Positions 37,101-48,494 of a DNA stretch of 64,000 nt are shown here, one piece after another. Location of the stretch: assembly GCA_005765155.1 (NCBI GenBank), contig VCCP01000001.1, forward strand, positions 6,076,001 to 6,140,000, in the 5' to 3' direction. Position numbers and translations under genes: made by a program. This stretch comes from Zelopaecilomyces penicillatus (taxonomy: Eukaryota > Ascomycota > Sordariomycetes > Hypocreales > Pseudodiploosporaceae). Position 1 is the stretch's first letter; each line of letters starts with the position of its first letter. The notes under the pieces are model-generated. The model was not told the origin of the DNA, made no database searches, and was given only the letters and a program-made list of their open reading frames with translations.

Positions 37101-38457
37101 GGGAGTTTTACTCAGCGAAGATGTTGCAGTTAAAGAAAAAAACCCTGCAAAAAAATTATTCACCAGCTATGGGAAGAATGATCAAGACTGCGTGCTTACC
37201 ACTGTTACAAGCTTCCAGGTACCTCAAGAGGGGGTGCATCGCCATTGCATGTCGATCACTATAGGAACCGGCTCTGCACTACGTTTCACTCTGCCACTGG
37301 GCGGTCCTCAATCCCATTTCCCAAAGACACTTTGCAAACGTAGCTAATTAAGTCGCGGGCAGCGATTGCGGCAGGCAGGGGCACACAAACAGCTTCCCGA
37401 GTCAGAAATTCAGTCGACCACTTGGTTCCTCCGGCTTAAGATGCTAGACTGACTTGTACGACATTAAGGATGACTGGAGGCTGGAGCCGCACGGCTGAGT
37501 GCGCACTAGTATGACTGTGGAAGCTGCCGGTCCAGACCAAGACGCCACAAGGAATGCGGAAACCCTTATCCCTCTCTTTTTTTCCCCTACCAACTTGCCA
37601 GTGCAATGTCCATGAGTAACAAACGTCACTTCAACCGCACGCTTGTCTTCAGATCGCATCACGAATGCTCGAAATATCTGGGGGCGGGGAGTGGATTCCT
37701 TTGCTTTTGGCTCCCGAGTAATAGTAATAGTATGCATTATTGATTGTTTCTTTCCTGGTAACTATTCCCCTCCTCGGGGATAGGTGCCAAATGTGCCGGC
37801 GCGGCCCCGCCATTGCTATGCCTCCTTGAGGCTGACGACTACACTCCTTTTGTCCCACCTGATCGTCAGCAACCAGACGGGTGGGTGACGGCACCAAATC
37901 ATAGCCAAACCACCAGTCTTCTCTCTGTTGCTCGGATGAAGCTACCAATGCACGCTTGGCATGATTGAAACGTATATCCTGCATGTCAATGGGACCGCCA
38001 GAGGAAGGGCCCTGTCCTGTCCTACCCTTGACCATCTTTATACAAATCTTTTCTGGGTTGCGTGAGGGGGATACTCTGCCAATGACGTGCTCTCAAACTG
38101 CTCAAGGCGACTTGATGAACTCGCTCATAATCCAAAAAGAAATACTCTACTATTTATCAAAAGATACTGTACAAAAAAATCAATTGAGAGTACTGAGAAT
38201 ATAGTCGATTGAAACCACAGTTGGATTTTTGAGATGGTACTGCTGGTCCATCCTCCCTCGTTGCAGGCATTCGACCTAGAAATGCGTTTCATGTGGTGGA
38301 TACCTTGATTGGCAGGAGTTGCTGAATTGCTGTTCTAGCATTATCATAGATTGGGATTGCCTTTGCTGAATTCTACATCATGAATATCGTCATCTTCAAA
38401 TGTGATAGTAACCTGGTGGGGTAAAATATTGACTCTGCTTAAAGATGCTATATACAA
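34136..38457. other. 4.3 kb spacer upstream of NIK1
   Basis: Lies between two minus-strand genes, NOP14 (3' end at 38458) and NIK1 (start at 34135). The left part, about 34136-35000, should be the NIK1 leader and promoter and carries a GT-rich repeat. Frames at 35108-35437, 36904-37347 (plus) and 37649-38035 (minus) are open but show no recognisable domain or splice logic. No RNA gene was seen. Confidence 0.45.
34448..34484 (+). repeat. GT-rich microsatellite in the NIK1 upstream region
   Basis: Imperfect GT repeat (GGTGTGTGCGTGTGTGAGTGTG and following), about 320 bases upstream of the NIK1 start codon. Seen directly. Confidence 0.7.
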
Positions 38458-41259
38458 CTACCTCTTATTATTCGCCCTCTTCCTTGCCTTCGACTCTCTT
38501 TCGTACGCATTGGCTTCTCTGCCCTCCTCGCTCTGAATCTCGGCTATCAGCCTCTTATACTTCTTCTCGTACGCCTCGTCCTTGACCTTCTTGACCCGCA
38601 ACTTCTCCCTGGCCATGAAGTTGGCATCCTTCCTCAACTCTCTCATAGCTCCCTTGCGCTCCTTCTTGTGCTCGGCCTTGAGCTTGGCAAGCTCGGCCCT
38701 GTCACGATCAGGATCATAATGCTTGTCGGGATCGAATGTCTCCTCAAACTTGGGTATGTATGTTTTAATGGCTAGGGGCCGATGATGATGAAGTTCCAAG
38801 GGCCGGCGTGCAAGCTGGGCGATCCGGAACATGCGACTGAGTTTTCCCTCAACCCGCTCCACCCTCTCACAAAGTTCCGAGGGTAAATGTGAACGACAAG
38901 CCTTCCCACTGAGATGTTTAAACACATTGGCCGCTTGATCAAATGTCTCCAGGAATGCGCTCTTGCCAGTCCACAGCTCCGCCGCCGCATCAAGAATCTG
39001 CACCGATGTATCCAGAAGCGCTATCTTGACATCGTTCGCCTTTTCAGCCTCCAACCCGACTGAAATGCAATCCGAAAAGTTTAGTTGTCTAAGCTTGACT
39101 GCCTTGGCTTTGCTGACACGAATGCCCGAGACCGGTTCATGCAGCGGAAAGCCGCCAGACTGCGTTCTCTGACTTACAGGTGCAATGGCACATATGGTAT
39201 TCAGCGTGAAGTTTACCACCTCTGGAACAAATCTCTTCGACAGTTGTTGATATTGCAGAGAAAGAATGGACAAATAAGTGCCAATGACGTAGTCCGTCAG
39301 AGTTTGTGGTACTCGTTGACCAAGGTACCTCGTCATTGTGAGTATAGCGGGAGTCACAACCTGATGGAAATGATCCGAGGTTGGGAATATAGATCCGATG
39401 GCTGTGAGGAGGACCAAGTCGGAAGGTTGTAAAGAGATAGCTCGTGCTTCGCCCATCTCTTCGAGGTGATATTGAAATCTTTTGGCGATTTCTATTGGAA
39501 ACATTTTGGCCAAAGAGTGGATATGGCGAATGAGAGTTTCCAACACTGTAAATGGTGGAGAGCTTTTCGAATCCCAAGGTGCACCAATGAAATCAATCAA
39601 TGCAACAGAAAAGCTAGCAAGCTTCTCCTTATTCCTGCTATCGAGTTTGGGGTGATATTGAGCTCTGATTCGTTGAACAATCGACGGCAGGCTTGTATGT
39701 GGATAGGGGGCAGCGACAGTTGTGAGCTCTTCACTTGACTGAGGGCAAGGGAATGAGTATGGCACACCCTGCTCATCGCGTTTGTTGGGATCCGCAGTTG
39801 ATGATGAGGAATCTGGTTTGAATACAGGGTTCCTGGCTTCCATCTCGTTTAGAAGGCCTTTGGTAAACTCGTCATCATCATAATCTGGTTCTGCAGCATG
39901 CTCCCCGTTTTCGTCTTCATCCTCATCAGACTCATATTCGCTATCGAGCTCCAAGTCCGATCCACTGGCCACTAGATCGTCTTCTATCACAAAGTCATCC
40001 TCGTCGTCGAATCCTAATTCCGTGGCCGTTGGTCGAGTTTTGATGCCGCTGCCGAGTCCAAAATCATCTTCGTCATCATCCTCGGCAATATCCATCGCAT
40101 CGCCGTTATTAGCAGCGTTTCCTTTATTATCCTCCTCCTCTTCATCACTGTCTGACACATCCTCGCCCATCATGCGTTTCTGTCGCTTGTCTTCTAGCGT
40201 CTTAAGTCGCTCGGATTCTTCCTCTGCCTTCTCCTCATCTGTCTTCATGCGGTCTGCCGGTTTCGCTTTCTTGTCTAAAGCCAATTGTCGAACCTGAAGG
40301 TCAAAGTTCCTCTCAAAAGCGTTTCTATCCACGCCCGCTATGGTTGAGATTTGTGTCTGGGGGTCTGGACGCTTGGCGCCGTTTATTCCAGTTGAAAGGA
40401 GATGCTGAATGCCTTGGAGCTCTTTGTCGAGTTGCATACGAAGACCATCATCATCTTCCTTGGCCGCTTGCCGCTCGTATTTGTGCAGCTTGGACTTTGC
40501 GATGAGTTCCTCCATAACTTCCTTCTTCGTCTTTTTGCGCTCGGGCTGCCCCTCCTCATCGTCATTTTCCAATGATGCCATTGATCGTAGACGTTTTAGC
40601 CGTTGTACTTCCCGATCAGAGACGTCGCTGTCATAACCATTCTCCAAATCTTCTTCTTCAAAGTCGTCCACCAATTCTTCATCTTCGAATAGGATGGTTT
40701 TCCCCATGTGAGTCAGCCCTTCCTCAGGGCCTTCATCCTCAAGATCGAACATGGAATTCTTCTTATGGATACGCTGTTTTTCTCGGGCGAATCGTTCCAA
40801 CATCTTGTCTTCTGGAGCCATCGTGGGATCATTCTCGCCGAATCTTCGATCTAGAATCCCACCGACTTTGTTGCGGCGCTGCATATCGACAAGAAGGGTT
40901 TGTTTTCGCTGGGGGCCATGAATTAGGGAAAGCTATTAGACTAACGGTTTTGCGCAGAAACTTACCCTCTCTTCGCTCACAGCTTTCGCTAGGCCGGGGC
41001 GGCCCTTGATCACTGCACTTCCAGTAGTGGGCCGACTGGTCGTGACCTCAAACTTGGGGCCTCGTGCGGCATGCTTAAGATCAAAAGGATTGAATTGCTC
41101 TCGAATCCCTTCCAGGACCACGCCTCTCTGTAAGCGTTTCTCATTGCGCCCGTGTTCGTCCTGTGCCATCTGCCGCCTCTGCTTTTTTGACCGTTGGGGC
41201 CCGGTAATACCCTGCTCCCTAAGAGAGGCCTTCAGGCGCTTGAGTTGGGATCCGGCCAT
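38458..41259 (-). CDS. NOP14: Nucleolar protein Nop14
   Basis: 914-residue U3 snoRNP/SSU-processome factor needed in the nucleolus for 18S rRNA maturation and 40S assembly. Two exons, 40966-41259 and 38458-40908, with a 57-base GT-AG intron that restores ...SEER-RKQTLLVDMQRRNK. The N terminus is basic (MAGSQLKRLKASLREQG). It is followed by the conserved NPFDLKHAARGPKFEV and RRFGENDPTMAPEDKMLERFAREK segments. A long acidic region (DEEEED, DEDDFG, DEDEDENGEH) occupies about 230-420. The helical C-terminal half ends in a strongly basic tail (KKERKGAMRELRKDANFMAREK), typical of Nop14. Length matches fungal orthologues. Oriented divergently from the neighbouring plus-strand gene, 582 bases apart. 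Confidence 0.95.
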
Positions 41260-41841
41260 GTTGGCTGAGGGCGTTGTTTGTGGCAGCGTATGACAACGAG
41301 GATTTTCTTGATCGAATCCGACTGGATTTTTTCAAGTAGAATTCGTTATCGATAAGCCCACTCACTAATACCGGAAGTGTTGCGGGGCATCTCTACAGGA
41401 ATCTGTCTGTATCCAGGATCAATAATTGGGGGACTACCACGTCTAAATTAAGCAACCCATTATTATAAGCACGCATATCTACTCATAAAAAACTGGCAAA
41501 CTTTTTACGCGCATAGTTCTGGGATCTTTCTTTCTCATATAGTATATGTGTATACGTCATTTGGGCTCTGATGCAGAGTAAAGTAATCGGATAGCTTCTT
41601 AATAATGTATCGTCACCACTTAATAAACCTTGAACTATGACGAGCTCCTACCAGCAATATAGGCGGTGAAAACTGGCAGAACTCTAACATTCGCTATGCT
41701 TGGGATCTCGTTGGTGCATCTGCTCGACATAGAGAAGCAGGCTATGTGCACCTCTACATCCCATTCATTGAGTTTGCCCTGGTTGCTTGCATATGGCATT
41801 TTGGGAGCGGCCATGTTATCAGGAAACTCACATGCTACAAT
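41260..41841. other. Divergent promoter region NOP14 / membrane-anchored protein
   Basis: 582 bases, AT-rich in the middle. The last 200 bases are open in the same frame as the downstream gene, so part may be coding if an upstream exon exists. Confidence 0.5.
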
Positions 41842-42885
41842 ATGGGCTGGTCAAGTAGCCTTTTGTCATTTGCTCGGGATGAGCGAGTGATTCTTGTGAG
41901 CATTGGGCTCGCCACCTTTGGCATCGTGAGCTCCATGATAACAGTTCTCACCCTCGTTCGCGACGACAATGAGATTCCTCCGGTAGAGCCCAAGACGCAG
42001 TACATCACTCAGGATACCGAAGATTTGCTTGAACTTGACACTCTGGAAAAGCTTCTAGATCATACGAATTACTCTATCCGGGAAATAGCCATCAAGATAC
42101 TCTGCGACCGTGCTGTTAACGACCCAGAGACGATTGAGTATTTGTTGTATGGGATAACGCGACCAGCATATGACGAACGTATGCAATGCCTTCGCGCGTT
42201 AGCTCTTCTTACGGGCCAGACTATAGGTAACACTAACATCCTATACCCCATGAGGTGTCATCCTGTATTGACCATCCAAGGCCTAGATGGATTGTCCAAA
42301 CTCAACAATGCGAAGGCATACTCAGCCCTTGTGAGGTCCCTGGAGCTGAGCTTGGATGATGTGGAGCGCCCAGAGCTAAGCGATAACCATTGGGACGAGT
42401 ATTATCTACGCGATATGGCCGAGAGATTCTGTCTTATGTTCATCCTGGAGCTCATCAACAAATACGGTGTCAACATGCTCATCAAAGCCAAATTTGTGGA
42501 GAAGTGGTTGGCTAGACAAGAATGGGGCTCTGATCCAGCAGAGCGACGCCGGAATTTCAAAGACTATATGGATCTGAAAAACAACCGCATTGTGGACATT
42601 GTCAGCAGAATCAAGCACTCGAGACGTGGCCTCAAAGCATTGGAGAAATGCGGTTTGATGGATAAGGACAATTCAAGACGCCGTATTAAGGAGCTCCCTG
42701 ACCTGCTCATGGAGGTTGGGGAGGAGGGTGACCAGTCGTTGGAGCAGCAATCACGGCGGACACGGGAACATTCTGCTGAGGAGCAAAGGCTTCGACGTCA
42801 ACACCGCGAGGCCATGGTTCTCAATGATGGAACAAGACCCTTGGGGCGCGAGGACATCATTGAACGTGACCATTCCCCTACCTAA
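41842..42885 (+). CDS. Membrane-anchored helical-repeat protein of unknown function
   Basis: 347 residues in one exon if the start is ATG 41842 (MGWSSSLLSFARDERV). One hydrophobic segment at about 17-38 (VILVSIGLATFGIVSSMITV) looks like an N-terminal membrane anchor. The soluble part is mainly helical; the stretch around LEKLLDHTNYSIREIAIKIL...ETIEYLLYGI...YDERMQCLRALALL resembles armadillo/HEAT-like helices, while the C terminus is charged and probably disordered (EEGDQSLEQQSRR...). I believe relatives are present in other Pezizomycotina, often labelled hypothetical or cytoskeleton-associated; I cannot assign a function. The frame remains open upstream to about 41658, so a longer first exon is possible. 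Confidence 0.75.
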   Translation: MGWSSSLLSFARDERVILVSIGLATFGIVSSMITVLTLVRDDNEIPPVEPKTQYITQDTEDLLELDTLEKLLDHTNYSIREIAIKILCDRAVNDPETIEYLLYGITRPAYDERMQCLRALALLTGQTIGNTNILYPMRCHPVLTIQGLDGLSKLNNAKAYSALVRSLELSLDDVERPELSDNHWDEYYLRDMAERFCLMFILELINKYGVNMLIKAKFVEKWLARQEWGSDPAERRRNFKDYMDLKNNRIVDIVSRIKHSRRGLKALEKCGLMDKDNSRRRIKELPDLLMEVGEEGDQSLEQQSRRTREHSAEEQRLRRQHREAMVLNDGTRPLGREDIIERDHSPT

Positions 42886-43219
42886 TCGCAAGGCTGGCAA
42901 TGACGCAACTTTTGAGGTGGACGATTAAGTACTGAGTGTATTATAGAAAAGAGTGGAGGCGGCTGGCCAAAGCTGTCTTCTTCGTAATGCCTGTAATAGG
43001 GATATTGGGCACCCTGTATTATGTACTGTTACGGCGTACTCTATGAATTCTTTATTTCTGATCAACAAAGCGGTTGACGCCATTGTTCAAAACTCGCGCG
43101 AACTAGGTCGACTGTACGGAGTAGTGGTCATGATTTCGGCTTGGATCGGAACGCTGGGTTTGCTCCGTATACCGTGAGCGGCCAAAACAAAGGACAACGG
43201 GTACGACGCACACCTATAG

Positions 43220-43232
43220 TACCTACCTACCT
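43220..43232 (+). repeat. TACC tetranucleotide array
   Basis: Three phased TACC/TACCTA units ending in CTAGGAGG. Same word family as in the 24 kb spacer. Confidence 0.6.
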
Positions 43233-44814
43233 AGGAGGTTGAGCAAATGGCAGAGATTATGAGCTGCCGTTGTCTCAGACAAAGGTGTTGTTTGAGAATG
43301 ATATGACCCATTGGATGAGAGGTACCACATGACGGAACTTGGTGGTAGGCTGTACCTGGTAATAACGCACGAGGCGCTGGGGAAAGAGGAAATTGTTGGT
43401 GTTGTTGCTTGCTTTGTCGCATCCGCATCTCATGTTGTTGAGACACCCTTGTGGCGATCAGACACAGCGAACCGCCTCGAAGTTGTCCATCTCGTACTAT
43501 CGATACCGCAGGGTTTTCACAACGATGCCATAAGACTGCATACAATACAGACAGACAGATATGCCGTCGGTAGTTTGTATTTTTTTTTTGTTATGTCTCC
43601 TTCTACCCAAAGAAACTCCGTTTCGAATCATTTCGTCCCTTGCTGGGAGCACATTATTAACCGCACACCTTCTCGATTTCGCTGGACAGGTAATGATTGA
43701 TACAAAGCAAATACCATGCTAAAGACCCCTGTTTCAGTGGGAAAAAGGAACACAATGTCTGTGATTTAATGTGATTGCTAAACCAGACACTGCCTACCTA
43801 CCTACAGTACTTCACCAGCACTTTAACAAGTCAGGTACCCGCATTACTTTTTGTAAACTGCAGGTTTGGGCGAATGATGTCCATCCCGACGAATCCGTTG
43901 CATCCGACCCCATCGACTGTAGAGTTACATTCATCAGCATACGGGCTAATTACCTTACCGACCTTCAGTACTGGCCGGCGCCGCACACTAATCTGCTAGG
44001 CAGTCAGGCATCGTCAAGTTCCCACACCATCATTGGGAGCCCAGTGCCCAAGAAAGCCATGTCTGGTGATGAAAGGACTGGACGAGGCTTACGTGGAACT
44101 TCCTACTAGGCGGCAATAGGCAAGGCACCGACGTATTGGGGAGCGGCCTGTGAGCAAGGTAAAACAATGGGCGAGAGATGCAATTAAATCAACGCAGATG
44201 ATGCGCACAGGGGGTGCTGCCACTTTCATTGGATTTGGGTTTCTTATTGCTTTCATACGTGGTTACCTGCAGATATGGACTCTTTAGTGTGGTGTTTTGC
44301 TGTCATTGGCCCTTGTTAGCCCAAAAGAGCTGCAGTCAGATATGTAAACACTTTATTTGAAAGCAGGTGGTCTGCCGTTTTGGCCCTCCCTATGTTTTTA
44401 GGCGTTCCCGTAGCGGTATGGAGTAGTAATTAATAGATGCCAGTTGTTTATCCACAAAACTCGTGGGCCATAGGTAGAATTGATTGCCTGCATATCGCAG
44501 CATCGTACCAAACCGCCTAATTACACCTTCCTCTCTACCCATAGTAATAGTTGCTACGTAGTAATAGTAGTGGTTCGTCCTCGTACGGACCACTCTGCAT
44601 TAGCCGTATCTTTCATCTTGGTCGCTGCGAGAACCGTTGATGACTGGAGGGACGAATGTAGATGCTGGTCCAGGGACGACAGCCAGATCTGGCGGTGACG
44701 GTTGACGGGCAACTGATCTGGCGAAACTGATAGGCCAGCTGACTGCCGTCTGTTGTCCTTTTGCTGCATCTATCTGCATGCACGCAACTGCAACCAAACA
44801 TAAACATCCAGACG

Positions 44815-44935
44815 CCCCCATCGGCTTCAACTCTGTTCCTCTTGTTTCTCCCCAATTCTCTCATTTCTCCGCCAGCACCCAAGTTGCGTTCTTTTTTCCC
44901 CTTCCTTTTTAATTTGACGCAGCCCGCTTGCCACC
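44815..44935 (+). promoter_or_regulatory. Pyrimidine-rich promoter tract of the CLIP-170-like gene
   Basis: CT-rich plus-strand tract ending about 430 bases before the start codon and followed by a CTCA array. Position and composition match fungal core promoters; inference only. Confidence 0.35.
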
Positions 44936-44954
44936 CTCACTCACTCACTCACTC
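44936..44954 (+). repeat. CTCA tetranucleotide array
   Basis: Four to five phased CTCA units, seen directly. Confidence 0.75.
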
Positions 44955-45368
44955 GCCCACTAACTAAAATACGTACTACGAACGCACTGCTGCCGAGCCC
45001 CACTAACGCAGTCATCGTCATTTCGCCCCTGGCCTGATGAGGAGCTACCGGCATTGCTCCCAGGACCTGTTATTAGCAATTGTCAACTAATCGCAAGTCA
45101 TTACGCCTAGGAGGTGTTGGGAGTTCCATATTAGAAGGAGGGGCCGCCCCTATTTGCCTGCCTCTTGGTATCTAGGTGTTTGCCTATTTGCCTACATAGT
45201 ACAGTGTTTTTGCCCTGCCAGGCTACCCTTTGTTGCCATTTGCCATTTTGCATGTGGCGTGGGGTGTAAACAAAGGAGCCACGCCCTGTCCTGCGCTGTC
45301 CTCTACAGCGTCTCTTAGGTTGCCCAACGTCTGCTGCTGGTCGGCCAGCGCAAACCACCACCACAACC

Positions 45369-47864
45369 ATGTCCTTTGCCACAACAACCACCACGTCCAC
45401 CACCCTCCACGCCCGGCCGATTATCTCGCGCTCGCTGCGCCGACCGTCCAACACTGCTTCGACACCTGATCTGAATTCCGCTTATTCCATACAGACGAGG
45501 GTCGGCTCTACATCTCTGTTGCGCAAGACGTCGCTTGCTGCACTCACCTCGACCTCTTTGGCGAGCATCCCTGATGTCAGCGAGAGCTACGCTATCGACT
45601 CCGTACTGAGCGACAACTCACACGACATGATGCCTACGACTCCTGGGCGGACCCTAGCGGATGAGGCCTCCATTGGGGACATTGTTGATGTCCCCGGTGG
45701 TATGCGCGGCGTTATCCGCTTTGTTGGCTCTGTTCAAGGGAAGAAGGGTGTTTTTGCTGGTGTTGAGCTCAACCCAGAGTTTGCGGCGAGGGGGAAGAAC
45801 AGTGGTGATGTTGACGGGTGAGCTCATCTCTCTTCGCCTATGATGCTGAGAAGGATTGGAAACTAACATGGCTTTCTGCCGTGCGACAGCATCTCTTACT
45901 TCGGCACCTCTATTGCAGGCGCTGGCATCTTCCTACCGGTCTCCAAAGCCGTTCGACGTGAATCGCCAACCCACTCATATCCAATGACTCCGACACCAAA
46001 CAATGCTGGCGGTTTAAGAGTTGGAAACCAAAATTCAACCAACTTTACGCCACCAACTCCAAGTATCCCCAAGTTCAGTGCCTCTGTTGGCCCTGGTGCC
46101 AGAGCGCCAAGCCCTCAAGGCAAACGCCCGCGAACTTCGCTGCCTCGCCCTGACTCACCGGTCCGTCGAATGCAGATGACCCCGGGTCCGCGTCCATCCA
46201 TCGGAACTCCAGCCACCAAGGCTCCATCAAGATATGGCAGCCCGACCAACCGGTTTGCCCAGAGCGTCCGTGGAACTGCGGGCGATCCAAGCAAAAAGGT
46301 TTCGAAGCTGGATCGCAAGCTCAGCATAGGGCCCCGTAGCGTCTCAGCCTTGGGCTCAACTTCTGGCTTTGATGATGATGCAACTCCAACAAGCTTGCCG
46401 CACACCAAGACAAATGGCAGTATGGGCTCAGCATCATCCTTCAATTCGAAAATGCGCCCATCCTCTCGCGCCGCTACAGCAAACGATGAAGAGTTGGATC
46501 GCCTACGAGCCCAGCTCGAGGATCGAGACCAGCAGCTTAAAGACCAGAATGCAACATTGGGTGAAATGGAGAGTAGTCTCGTTGAGCTTCAGAGCCTCAT
46601 CGAAAACACAGACGTGTCAAGACCGAGAAGAAATAGTCTTGATGATAAGGATTCGCCACAGCTCCGACAAATGCTGCGGGAGAAGAACGAAAAAATTGCC
46701 ATGCTCACGGCCGAGTTTGATGCTCACCGAGCAGACTTTCGAAGTACTATTGACACCCTGGAACTGGCTAGTACGGAGACCGAGAGGGTATATGAAAAGC
46801 GCATAGAAGAGCTCATGGCAGATGTTCGGGAGCTCGAGTCCCGAAATCTCGACGTCGACTCGGTAGCCAGTCAGTTGAAACAGCTCGAGGAACTGGTTCA
46901 GGAACTCGAAGAAGGTCTTGAGGATGCCCGCCGCGGTGAGGTCGAGGCTCGTGGGGAAGCTGAATTCTTGCGAGGGGAAGTGGAGAGAACTCGGACAGAG
47001 CTCCGCCGCGAGCGGGAAAAGGGTGGATCACCGCCAACCTCTAATGGTGACCATTCAATTTCTTCAAAGGACATGGAGCAGAAAGAAGATGAAATCAGGG
47101 GTCTCAAGGCAATCATCCACTCTCTCAGTCGAGATTCCATCCCCGATTCCGATGCGCACAGCCCATCCCAGCGTGGAGGCTCGTTCATTGGCGGTGGACA
47201 CTCCATCGAGAACAAGATTGCTCGTGACAATTTGGAGAGGCAGGTGAATGAGTTGCAGTCTGCGCTGGAATCAAAAAGTGTTAGAGAAGAGGAACTTCGA
47301 CAAGAACTCGAGTTTCTACGTACTGGTAGCCTCAGCGCACATCGAAACTCTGCTACCACTCAGCGATCATCCCTCAGAGATTCACGAGATACTGTCATTC
47401 CAATCCGAGCATACGAGCCTCGGTCCCCAGAACTCTCTCACAAACGGGCAACCACACTGGACACGATGCATGAGAGCGATACATATTCGACTGCTACAGA
47501 GAATAGCACTCTCTGGTGCGAAATCTGCGAAACAAGTGGTCATGACATTCTGACTTGCACAAACATGTTTGGCCCGGAAGGTTCTAAACCGGTCAGCGAG
47601 GTTAGAACGGGCCGAGACGCTGTTCGAGAGGGTCTTAAGCCGCTCACACCACCTGGCGATGACCCACGCCCTGCCCCCCTTTCTCCCGCCAAACCCAGGA
47701 CGGTAGCCCCACCAATTCCAGCCGTTAAGATCATTCCAAATCCAATGGAGTCTGGGCCAGTGGCGGGCAAGGAGAGTGGCATCTTGGATCCGGATAAGTG
47801 GTGCGCAGTCTGTGAACGAGACGGCCATGACAGTGTTGACTGTCCCTTTGAGGACGCGTTCTGA
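45369..47864 (+). CDS. CLIP-170/Tip1-like microtubule plus-end protein (CAP-Gly)
   Basis: 807 residues in two exons, 45369-45817 and 45890-47864, with a 72-base GT-AG intron inside the CAP-Gly domain (GDVDG-ISYFGT); the total is in frame. Order of parts: serine/threonine-rich N terminus; one CAP-Gly domain at about 96-172; a basic Ser/Pro-rich microtubule-affinity stretch (about 190-320); a long coiled coil (about 325-630); and two C-terminal zinc knuckles, each C-x2-C-x4-H-x4-C (WCEICETSGHDILTC at about 692 and WCAVCERDGHDSVDC at about 787). The protein ends FEDAF, an acidic-aromatic tail like the EEY/F ends that CAP-Gly domains bind. This architecture matches CLIP-170, S. pombe Tip1 and budding-yeast Bik1, which track growing microtubule plus ends and support polarised growth and dynein targeting. 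The CAP-Gly signature reads GKNSG rather than the common GKNDG. Confidence 0.9.
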
Positions 47865-48494
47865 GTCTAGGGACTGTTCTCCTTTTTGTATTGTTTCCAG
47901 CATGGGAAAGGGCTGCATGACGGATGACGGAATATTAGGCACACAATCATGATGAGCGGTAGACGACGATGCTCGGTTTGTTAATGGCGTGATGTCACCG
48001 CCTTGTACGTGTATTCTTTCTATGTATCTTGGAAGGGGGATTGTTTGGCACGGGCATTATTATTGATACCACAACCCTGCTTTATTTTGTTTCGACCACG
48101 GTCCCCCTTGATGGATCTTGGTATGACTTATTGTAATTATTATTCTGAGCAAACAATGACACACCAAAAAGTCCTTCATGCCTGTAACTCTAACTCCGGC
48201 ATGGTACTAATACCGCCTTCCCCGTTACAATTCGTCCTTTCCCCAGGCCATCATCCCCAAATCTGTCCTGACTCAGCGAAATCTAAACATAAACAGTCAT
48301 ACCGTCTCCCAGTTTGCAAGTCTCTTGCTTTCCCTTCTCTCGACCTTGATCTTCCAATCCGTCTTCATCCAAAGGTTGTGCAAACGCCTCCCGCCTGTCA
48401 TTGTCCCAATTTCTCATGCACCTCCCACGGTTCTGCTAGACTACCTAGCCTACAAAACACCCAATTTCATAAGCCTTGCCACCCTGGGGTTCTC
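47865..48494. other. Convergent intergenic region
   Basis: 630 bases between the CLIP-170-like gene and the coiled-coil gene. No gene supported; presumably two 3' untranslated regions. Confidence 0.5.

Larger units (their letters stand above)
42886..45368. other. 2.5 kb intergenic region upstream of the CLIP-170-like gene
   Basis: No gene supported. Contains a TACC array at about 43220-43232, another at about 43796-43805, a pyrimidine-rich tract at about 44815-44935 and a CTCA array at 44936-44954. Open frames at 43311-43700 and 43771-44109 lack protein-like features. Confidence 0.5.

Noticed and set aside
36904..37347. 147-codon plus-strand frame upstream of NIK1
   Set aside because: No recognisable motif and overlapped by frames on both strands; a chance frame is more likely.
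47382..47942. 186-codon minus-strand frame antisense to the CLIP-170-like 3' end
   Set aside because: Antisense to conserved zinc-knuckle coding sequence, with no family resemblance of its own.
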